Shown piece by piece: positions 1 through 6,399 of a stretch of DNA of 64,000 nucleotides. The translations under genes were made by a program, and so were the position numbers. Source of the DNA: CAIWHR01 sp963734055 (lineage in GTDB: Bacteria > Pseudomonadota > Gammaproteobacteria > Burkholderiales > Casimicrobiaceae); contig CAVTFQ010000010.1 in the NCBI GenBank assembly GCA_963734055.1, positions 110,266-174,265 on the forward strand. The letters are read 5' to 3'. Within the stretch, counting starts at the first letter, position 1. Each line of letters opens with the position of its first letter. The notes beneath the pieces are model-generated. The model searched no databases and was not told the origin of the DNA. It worked only from the letters and a program-made list of their open reading frames with translations.

Positions 1-635
1 ACCTCTCGACGACCGACTACGTCCAGCACAAGGCCGCGCCGGGCGCGGCGGCCGCGAACGACTTCTACTCGATGATGGACGGCTATCTGGCCCAGCTCGA
101 CGCGCGAGGCGCGGCGATCGTCGTCACCGCCGATCACGGGATGAACTCGAAGACCGACGCCTTCGGCCGGCCGAACATCGTGTTCCTGCAGGACGCGCTC
201 GACCGGGCGTACGGCGCGGGCACAACGCGGGTGATCCTGCCCATCACCGATCCCTACGTCGTCCACCACGGCGCGCTCGGCTCCTTCGCGACGGTCTACC
301 TGTCGGCGTCGGCCGTCGCGACCGAGACGGCGGGGCGCATCGCCGGCATCCCCGGCATCGATCTCGTCCTCACCCGCTCCGAGGCGTCTGCCCGGTTCGA
401 GCTGCCGAGCGATCGCATCGGGGATCTGGTCGTCGTGTCCGAGCGGCTCACCGTCATCGGCACGAGCCGCGACCGCCACGACCTCTCCGGCCTCGATGCG
501 CCGCTGCGCTCGCACGGGGGCCTCTCGGAGCAGCAGGTGCCGCTGATCGCGAATCGGCCGGCGCCCGGCCTCCCCGCCGGTCGCCGCTGGCGCAACTTCG
601 ATGCATTCGATCTCGCGCTCAACCATCTCGCCTGA
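1..635 (+). CDS. phnA: Phosphonoacetate hydrolase, 3' part (cut by window start)
   Basis: This enzyme hydrolyses the C-P bond of phosphonoacetate to acetate and phosphate. It is a zinc enzyme of the alkaline phosphatase superfamily. About 210 C-terminal residues are present and the reading frame is open to the window edge (first full codon at base 3), so the N-terminal half with the nucleophile threonine lies outside. Visible family signatures are the metal-binding TADHGMNSK, the stretch ITDPYVVHHGALGSFATVYL and the late metal ligand in LRSHGGLSEQ. The TGA stop is followed 13 bases later by phnY, so the two genes are almost certainly co-transcribed. The pairing of PhnA with PhnY is the known phosphonoacetaldehyde -> phosphonoacetate -> acetate route. 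The assignment over a generic nucleotide pyrophosphatase rests on this motif string plus the neighbours. Confidence 0.93.
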   Translation, partial: LSTTDYVQHKAAPGAAAANDFYSMMDGYLAQLDARGAAIVVTADHGMNSKTDAFGRPNIVFLQDALDRAYGAGTTRVILPITDPYVVHHGALGSFATVYLSASAVATETAGRIAGIPGIDLVLTRSEASARFELPSDRIGDLVVVSERLTVIGTSRDRHDLSGLDAPLRSHGGLSEQQVPLIANRPAPGLPAGRRWRNFDAFDLALNHLA

Positions 636-648
636 GCGGAGCCCTGCC

Positions 649-2109
649 GTGAACATGATGACCGAGCTCAAGGACGTCCGGAACGGCCACGTGCTCCGCG
701 AGAAGATGCGCATCGCGGGCGAGCGCGTCGGCGGCGATCGGGTGATCGACGTGCACAACCCGTACACCGGCTCGCTGGTCGGGACGGTGCCCAGGGCGAC
801 CGTCGACGAGGTGCGCCGCGCGTTCGCGATCGCGCGCGGCTATCGGCCGCAGCTCACGCGTCACGACCGCTACCGGATCCTCTACCGGGCTGCCGAGATC
901 ATCGGCGGCCGCGCCGAGGAGATCTCGGACCTGATCACCGCCGAGTGCGGCATCTGCAAGAAGGACTCGCTCTACGAGGTCGGGCGCGCGCGCGACGTGC
1001 TCACCTTCGCCGGCAACGCCGCGCTCGCCGACGACGGCCAGGTCTTCTCCTGCGACATCACCCCGCACGGCCGCAAGCGGAAGGTGTACACGCTGCGGGA
1101 GCCGCTGCTGGGCGCGATCTCGGCGATAACTCCGTTCAACCATCCGCTGAACCAGGTTGCGCACAAGGTCGCGCCGTCGATCGCCACCAACAACCGGATG
1201 GTGCTGAAGCCGACCGAGAAGACGCCGCTGACCGCGCTGCTCCTCGCCGACATCCTCTACGAGGCCGGCCTGCCGCCCGAGATGTTCTCCGTCGTTACCG
1301 GAGACCCGCGCGAAATCGCCGACGAGATGCTGACGAATCCCGACGTCGACCTCGTCACCTTCACCGGCGGCGTGGCAATCGGCAAGTCCATCGCGGCGAA
1401 GGCCGTCTACAAGCGGCAGGTGTTGGAACTCGGCGGCAACGATCCGCTGATCGTGATGGAGGATGCCGACCTCGAGGAGGCGGCGACGCTGGCCGCGATC
1501 GGGTCGTACCGCAATTCGGGCCAGCGGTGCACCGCGATCAAGCGGATGCTCGTGCAGGAATCCGTCGCCGACGACTTCGTCGCCCGGCTGCTCGCGAAGA
1601 CCGAGGCGTGGACCTACGGCGACCCGATGGACCCCGCGCTGGACATGGGGACCGTGATCGACGAGGCGGCGGCGACGTCGTTCGAGAGCCGGGTCGGCGA
1701 CGCCGTGGCGCGCGGCGCGAAGCTCCTCTGCGGCAACGCTCGGCGCGGCGCGCTCTACTCGCCGACGCTGCTCGATCGCGTGACGCCCGACATGCCGGTG
1801 GTCAGATACGAGACGTTCGGCCCGGTGTCTCCGGTCATCCGATTCGGCAATATCGAAGAAGCGATCCGCATCGCGAACGGCACCGACTACGGCCTGTCGT
1901 CGGCCGTCTGCACGAACCGCCTCGATTACGTCACCCGCCTGGTCGCCGAGCTCAACGTCGGCAGCGTCAACGTCCGCGAGGTGCCGGGCTATCGGCTCGA
2001 GCTGACGCCCTTCGGCGGCATCAAGGACTCGGGACTCGGCTACAAGGAGGGCGTGCAGGAAGCGATGAAGAGCTTCACCAACGTCAAGACCTACTCGATC
2101 CCTTGGTGA
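649..2109 (+). CDS. phnY: Phosphonoacetaldehyde dehydrogenase
   Basis: This is an NAD-dependent aldehyde dehydrogenase that oxidises phosphonoacetaldehyde to phosphonoacetate, the substrate of the preceding PhnA. The ALDH fold is clear. It has the oxyanion Asn in TPFNHPLNQ, the general-base Glu in LELGGNDPL, the catalytic Cys near residue 294 in NSGQRCTAI, and the C-terminal ETFGPVSPV and FGGIKDSGLG motifs. The length of about 486 residues is normal. I chose GTG at 649 because a GCGGAG Shine-Dalgarno-like stretch ends about 7 bases upstream. ATG codons at 655 and 658 are possible alternatives. The open frame extends back to 601, but that part overlaps phnA and reads like non-coding sequence. 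Substrate specificity is inferred from context and overall similarity to PhnY. Confidence 0.9.
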   Translation: MNMMTELKDVRNGHVLREKMRIAGERVGGDRVIDVHNPYTGSLVGTVPRATVDEVRRAFAIARGYRPQLTRHDRYRILYRAAEIIGGRAEEISDLITAECGICKKDSLYEVGRARDVLTFAGNAALADDGQVFSCDITPHGRKRKVYTLREPLLGAISAITPFNHPLNQVAHKVAPSIATNNRMVLKPTEKTPLTALLLADILYEAGLPPEMFSVVTGDPREIADEMLTNPDVDLVTFTGGVAIGKSIAAKAVYKRQVLELGGNDPLIVMEDADLEEAATLAAIGSYRNSGQRCTAIKRMLVQESVADDFVARLLAKTEAWTYGDPMDPALDMGTVIDEAAATSFESRVGDAVARGAKLLCGNARRGALYSPTLLDRVTPDMPVVRYETFGPVSPVIRFGNIEEAIRIANGTDYGLSSAVCTNRLDYVTRLVAELNVGSVNVREVPGYRLELTPFGGIKDSGLGYKEGVQEAMKSFTNVKTYSIPW

Positions 2110-2110
2110 G

Positions 2111-2258
2111 GGACAGACCGATGCAAAGCTGCTGCGCGGGTCGTCTGCTTTGTTGTGTGCTCGCTCGGTGCTCGCCGTACTTTCCGGTACTGTCTCGCAC
2201 CTCGCTGCGCGCCGCCTCGCAGCCGGCCCCGCTCGCTACGCTTTTCATCGGTCTGTCC
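2111..2258. repeat. 148-bp element bounded by 19-bp inverted repeats
   Basis: The left arm GGACAGACCGATGCAAAGC (2111-2129) and the right arm (2240-2258) are reverse complements with one mismatch. The arms start one base after the phnY stop and end 8 bases before the pbfA start. The interior is GC-rich and includes a small GTAC...GTAC hairpin near 2178-2191. The element has no coding capacity I trust, although open frames run through it. It could be a MITE-like non-autonomous insertion or a large intercistronic RNA hairpin. Confidence 0.7.
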
Positions 2259-2266
2259 TGCGTCGG

Positions 2267-3631
2267 ATGAGCAACCTCGCTCCACCGACCGACGCCGCCG
2301 CCGAAGGGGACGTCAACCTCTCGCCGCTGCGGCGCGAGTTCGAGGCGGCGCACGTGCACGCGAAGACCCGCGCGCTGCTCGACGCCGACGCCAAGGTCTT
2401 CCTGCACCAGTCGCTGTCGACGCCCTGCTTCAACGCGCTCGCCGCGTGCGAAGGCATCTGGCTCACCGACGTCGAAGGCCGGCGCATCATGGACTTTCAC
2501 GGCAACAGCGTCCACCAGGTCGGCTATCGCCACCCGAAGGTGATGGCCGCCGTGCGCGAACAGCTGGAGACGCTGCCGTTCTCGCCGCGCCGATTCACGA
2601 ACGAGCCGGCGGTCGCCTTGGCCACGAGGCTCGCGGCGCTCGCCCCCGATCCGCTCGGCAAGATCCTGTTCGCGCCGGGCGGAAGCCTCGCGATCGGAAT
2701 GGCTCTGAAGCTCGCGCGCATTGCGACCGGTCGCCACAAGACGCTGTCGTTGTGGGACAGCTTCCATGGTGCCTCGCTCGACGCCATCTCGATCGGCGGC
2801 GAGGCGGTGTTCCGCAAAGGGATCGGCCCCCTCCTCCCCGGCACCGAGCACGCGCCGCCCTGCGATCCCCGTGGGTGCCGCTTCGGCTGCGAAGGCACGT
2901 GCAACCTGCGCTGCGCCGAATACCTCGACTACGTGCTCGGCAAGGAAGAGGACATTGGCGCCGTCGTCATCGAGACGGTACGCTCCACCGACGTTCAGGT
3001 CCCGCCTCCCGAGTACTACCGGAAGGTCCGCGCGGCGTGCGACCGGCACGGCGCGCTCCTGATCCTCGATGAAATCCCGATCTGCCTCGCGCGCACCGGC
3101 CGCATGTTCGCGTTCGAGCACTACGATGTGGTGCCCGACATGGTGGTCCTCGGCAAGGGGCTCGGCGGCGCCGTGTTTCCGCTGGCAGCGTTGATCGCAC
3201 GACGCGATCTCGACGTCGCCGCCGACCGGGCGCTCGGCCACTACACGCATGAGAAGAGCTCGGTCGGATGCGCCGCCGCGTTGGCCACATTGGACGTGAT
3301 CGAGAGCGAGGCGCTGTGCGAGCGCGCACGCACGCTTGGAGCCTCGGCGCTCGCCCGCCTGCGCGCGATGCAGTGGCGCCATCCGCTGGTCGCCGACGCG
3401 CGCGGCATCGGGCTCCTGCTCGCGGTCGAGCTCGCGCGCGAGGGCGCCCCGGCGCGGCGCGAGGCCGAGCAGGTCATGTACGAGTGCCTCGCCCACGGCC
3501 TGTCGTTCAAGGTAGGGCAAGGCAACGTGCTGACGCTTTCGCCGCCGCTCGTCATCGCGGAGGGCGAACTTGACGCCGCGCTCGACATCCTCGACGCCGC
3601 GCTGACGGTGGTCGAAGCGGGCACAACATGA
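2267..3631 (+). CDS. pbfA: PbfA-like (R)-1-hydroxy-2-aminoethylphosphonate ammonia-lyase (class III aminotransferase fold)
   Basis: This is a PLP-dependent protein of about 454 residues with the class III aminotransferase fold. Known members of the PbfA branch are lyases. They eliminate ammonia from (R)-1-hydroxy-2-aminoethylphosphonate to give phosphonoacetaldehyde, which feeds PhnY and PhnA encoded just upstream. Visible features are the substrate/PLP loop FAPGGSLAIGMALK, the cofactor Asp in LLILDEIPIC, the Schiff-base Lys near residue 297 in VLGKGLGGAVF, and a Cys-rich insertion (CDPRGCRFGCEGTCNLRC) that I associate with this subgroup. I chose ATG 2267. The frame is open to 2150, but that part lies in the inverted-repeat element. 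Without the phn neighbours it would be called a generic aminotransferase. The lyase assignment is therefore a mix of family recognition and context. Confidence 0.78.
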   Translation: MSNLAPPTDAAAEGDVNLSPLRREFEAAHVHAKTRALLDADAKVFLHQSLSTPCFNALAACEGIWLTDVEGRRIMDFHGNSVHQVGYRHPKVMAAVREQLETLPFSPRRFTNEPAVALATRLAALAPDPLGKILFAPGGSLAIGMALKLARIATGRHKTLSLWDSFHGASLDAISIGGEAVFRKGIGPLLPGTEHAPPCDPRGCRFGCEGTCNLRCAEYLDYVLGKEEDIGAVVIETVRSTDVQVPPPEYYRKVRAACDRHGALLILDEIPICLARTGRMFAFEHYDVVPDMVVLGKGLGGAVFPLAALIARRDLDVAADRALGHYTHEKSSVGCAAALATLDVIESEALCERARTLGASALARLRAMQWRHPLVADARGIGLLLAVELAREGAPARREAEQVMYECLAHGLSFKVGQGNVLTLSPPLVIAEGELDAALDILDAALTVVEAGTT

Positions 3632-3638
3632 TCCACGA

Positions 3639-3736
3639 TCGTCATTCCCGCGAAGGCGGGAATCCAGTGTCTGTCGAAGAACGTCGCTGGGTCTCCGCCG
3701 CCGATCAGGTCGGGGGCAGGCTCTGCGCGGGGACGA
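3639..3736. repeat. Dispersed REP-like palindromic element
   Basis: The palindrome ATTCCCGCGAAGGCGGGAAT (3644-3663) is followed by an inverted, interrupted copy of the related CTGGGTC...GCGGGGACGAC unit (about 3689-3736). The same family occurs at 36318-36394. It lies between pbfA and the Na/Pi transporter gene and could act as a weak bidirectional terminator or RNA-stability element. Confidence 0.75.
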
Positions 3737-3745
3737 CAAGCTAGC

Positions 3746-5533
3746 ATGCAGACACTCCTGAACCTGCTCGCCGGCGTGTCGCTCCTGGTCTGGGGCACGC
3801 ACATCGTGCGGACCGGCATCCTGCGGGTCTACGGAGGACCGCTGCGCCGGTTCCTGCGCAGCAGCGTCGGGAACCGGCTGGCCGCCTTCTTGGCCGGCGT
3901 CGGCGTCACGGGCCTGATCCAGAGCAGCACCGCGACCGCCCTGATCGTCGCAGCGTTCGCGGGGCAGGGCCTGATCGGCACCGCGCCCGCGCTGGCGGTG
4001 ATGCTGGGCGCGGATGTCGGCACGTCGCTGGTCACGGTCGTGCTTTCGTTCGACCTGTCGTGGCTCGCGCCGTTTCTTATCTTCGTCGGTGTCGTGCTGT
4101 TCCTGGGCTGGCAGTCGGCGGCGATCGGCCGGTTCGGGCGGATCCTGATCGGTCTCGGACTCATCGTCTTCGCGCTCCAGTGGATCGGCGTCGCCGCGCG
4201 GCCGGTGGTGGAAGCTGCCGGCGTCAAGGTCATCTTCGCCTCGCTCACGGGCGATCTGCTCCTCGACATGCTGGTCGCCGCGCTCCTGACGATGCTGTGC
4301 TATTCGAGCCTCGCGGTGGTGCTGCTGCTCGCCGCCTTCGCGTCGCTCAAGGTCATCTCGCTGCCGGTGGCGCTCGGCTTGGTGCTCGGCGCAAACCTGG
4401 GCAGCGGCATCCTGGGCATGCTGTCGACGCTGCGCTCTCCGCCGGAGGCACGCCGGGTGACGCTCGGCAATTTCCTGTTCAAGGTGATCGGCTGCGCGCT
4501 GCTGATGCCCGCGGTCGGCCACGTGGAGGGATGGATCGAGGGCATGCAGCTCGATCCCGCGCGCGAGGTCGTGCTGTTCCACCTGATCTTCAACACCGGA
4601 CTCGCGCTCCTGCTCATCTTCTTCACGGCCCCGATCGCACGCGTGGCCGAGCGGCTGCTCCCGTCGCGGCCGCCGGCCGACGACCCCTCCAAGCCGCGCC
4701 ACCTCGATCCGTCCGCCCTCGACACGCCGGCACTCGCGATCTCCTGCGCAGCGCGCGAGGCGCTCAGGATCGGCGATGTCATCGAGCAGATGCTGAACGG
4801 AATGCTGATCGTGCTGCGGACGAACGATCGCGCGCTGGCCGAGCGATTGCGGAAGATGGACGACATCGTCGACGACCTCTACACGGCGGTGAAGCTCTAC
4901 CTGACCCAGATTCCGCGCGAAGCGCTCGAGCCCTCGGAGGGCCGCCGCTGGGCCGACATCGTGTCCTTCACGATCAACATGGAGCAGGTCGGCGACATCG
5001 TCGAGAGGATCATCACGGACGTCGAGGACAAGAAGATCGACAAGGGCCGCAATTTCTCGGAGGCCGGGATGGCCGAGATCTGCGACCTCCACGCCCGGCT
5101 CATCGCCAACCTGCGGCTGGGGCTCGCCGTGTTCCTCGACGGCGAGCTCAAGAGCGCACAGGAGCTCCTCGCGCAGAAGGTGCTGTTCCGCGATCTCGAA
5201 CGCGCGTACGCCGATTCGCACCTCGAGCGGCTGACGAGCCACACCGCCGAGAGCATCGAGACGTCGTCGCTGCATCTCGACCTGATCTCGGACCTGAAGC
5301 GGATCAACTCGCACATCTGCTCGATCGCCTACCCGATCCTCGAGCAGGCGGGCGTCCTCGCCAAGACGCGCCTCAAGGAGCCCGAGCCGCAGCGGCCGCC
5401 GGATCGGACGCGCGGCCAGGCGGGCGTCGGTGGCCACGGCAAGAGCGCGAACGGAAAGCCCGCCAACGGCAAGACGCAGAACGGCGAGCCCAAAGCGCCG
5501 CCCTGGCCGAAAGGCAAGCCGCGCTCGGCCTGA
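3746..5533 (+). CDS. Na/Pi cotransporter family protein with PhoU-like C-terminal domain
   Basis: This is an inner-membrane phosphate transporter of the NptA/YjbB type. The N-terminal ~310 residues hold the duplicated Na/Pi transporter repeats with several hydrophobic helices. The first repeat has the signature GLIQSSTATALIVAAF; the second has the degenerate CYSSLAVVLLLAAF in place of the usual QSSSA motif. Residues from about 330 to 545 form a helical PhoU-like domain. The last ~50 residues are a hydrophilic Lys/Gly/Asn-rich tail with short repeats. Some members (YjbB) export phosphate. Next to phnA, which releases Pi from phosphonoacetate, a role in disposing of excess Pi is attractive but inferred. 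The EamA gene begins 12 bases downstream, suggesting an operon. Confidence 0.85.
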   Translation: MQTLLNLLAGVSLLVWGTHIVRTGILRVYGGPLRRFLRSSVGNRLAAFLAGVGVTGLIQSSTATALIVAAFAGQGLIGTAPALAVMLGADVGTSLVTVVLSFDLSWLAPFLIFVGVVLFLGWQSAAIGRFGRILIGLGLIVFALQWIGVAARPVVEAAGVKVIFASLTGDLLLDMLVAALLTMLCYSSLAVVLLLAAFASLKVISLPVALGLVLGANLGSGILGMLSTLRSPPEARRVTLGNFLFKVIGCALLMPAVGHVEGWIEGMQLDPAREVVLFHLIFNTGLALLLIFFTAPIARVAERLLPSRPPADDPSKPRHLDPSALDTPALAISCAAREALRIGDVIEQMLNGMLIVLRTNDRALAERLRKMDDIVDDLYTAVKLYLTQIPREALEPSEGRRWADIVSFTINMEQVGDIVERIITDVEDKKIDKGRNFSEAGMAEICDLHARLIANLRLGLAVFLDGELKSAQELLAQKVLFRDLERAYADSHLERLTSHTAESIETSSLHLDLISDLKRINSHICSIAYPILEQAGVLAKTRLKEPEPQRPPDRTRGQAGVGGHGKSANGKPANGKTQNGEPKAPPWPKGKPRSA

Positions 5534-5545
5534 TTTCCGCTCGCC

Positions 5546-6394
5546 GTGACCGAACTCTCGCTCGGCGTCACGCTGGCGGTGCTGGCCGCAGGGCTGCTCC
5601 ACGCGGGCTGGAACGCGCTCCTGAAGGCGGCGCCCGGCGGTGACTCGATGCTCGACACCGCGACGATCGTCGCCGGCTCCGCCGTGTGCGCGCTCGTCGC
5701 CCTCCCCTTCGTCGGCGTGCCCGATCCTGCGGCGTGGAAGTTCGCCGCGGCCTCCGCGTTCATCCACTGGGGCTACTACGTGGCGCTCGCCCGGGCGTAC
5801 CGGATCGGCGATCTTTCGTTCGCGTATCCGCTGATGCGCGGCGCGGCGCCGCTGATCGTGACCCTTCTCGGGATCGTGTTCCTGCGCGAGTGGCCGACCG
5901 CGCACATCGCGTCCGGCATTGCGCTCATCTCTCTTGGCATCGGCGCCATTGCCTTCGCCCAGCGCAGCAGGCACCCGCCGGCAGCGGCCGGCTGGGCGCT
6001 CGCGAACGCGGCGATCATCGCGGCCTACACGCTGGTCGACGGCACCGGCGCGCGCGCCTCCGGCAACGCCCCCGCCTATGTGAGCTGGCTCATCTTCCTC
6101 GAAGCGTTCCCGTTCCTCGCGTGGATCGGGCTGCGGCAACGATCCGGCGCCGTTCGCTACATCGGCGCACACTGGCAGCGCGGCCTCATCGGCGGCGCAG
6201 CGAGCCTCGGCGCCTACGGGATCGTGCTCTGGGCCATGACCCAGGCGCCGGTCGCCGCGGTCGCGGCGCTGCGCGAGACGTCGGTGCTGTTCGCCGCGCT
6301 GATCGGTGCCGTCTACCTCAAGGAAGGCTTGGGTCTGCGGCGGCTCGTCGGCGCGGCGAGTGTCGTCGTCGGCGTCGCCGCGCTCAAGCTGTAG
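5546..6394 (+). CDS. EamA/DMT family transporter
   Basis: This is a 282-residue integral membrane protein with about ten hydrophobic segments in two similar halves, as in the EamA (DMT) superfamily. The second half ends with the family-typical stretch RETSVLFAALIGAVYLKE. The start is GTG 5546, placed 12 bases after the preceding stop, and the next gene begins 5 bases after its TAG. The substrate cannot be read from the sequence. In this locus it could carry an aminophosphonate or an amine product, but that is inference from position only. Confidence 0.85.
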   Translation: MTELSLGVTLAVLAAGLLHAGWNALLKAAPGGDSMLDTATIVAGSAVCALVALPFVGVPDPAAWKFAAASAFIHWGYYVALARAYRIGDLSFAYPLMRGAAPLIVTLLGIVFLREWPTAHIASGIALISLGIGAIAFAQRSRHPPAAAGWALANAAIIAAYTLVDGTGARASGNAPAYVSWLIFLEAFPFLAWIGLRQRSGAVRYIGAHWQRGLIGGAASLGAYGIVLWAMTQAPVAAVAALRETSVLFAALIGAVYLKEGLGLRRLVGAASVVVGVAALKL

Positions 6395-6399
6395 GCCCG

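Noticed and set aside
2267..3631. Glutamate-1-semialdehyde aminomutase or ordinary omega-aminotransferase
   Set aside because: The fold is shared, but the Cys-rich insertion and the phnA-phnY context fit PbfA better. Some uncertainty is kept in the confidence.
2084..6172. A 1362-codon open frame on the - strand
   Set aside because: It lies antisense to pbfA, the Na/Pi transporter and the EamA gene. Its translation is Arg/Asp/Glu-rich low-complexity sequence, as expected for the complement of GC-rich codons.
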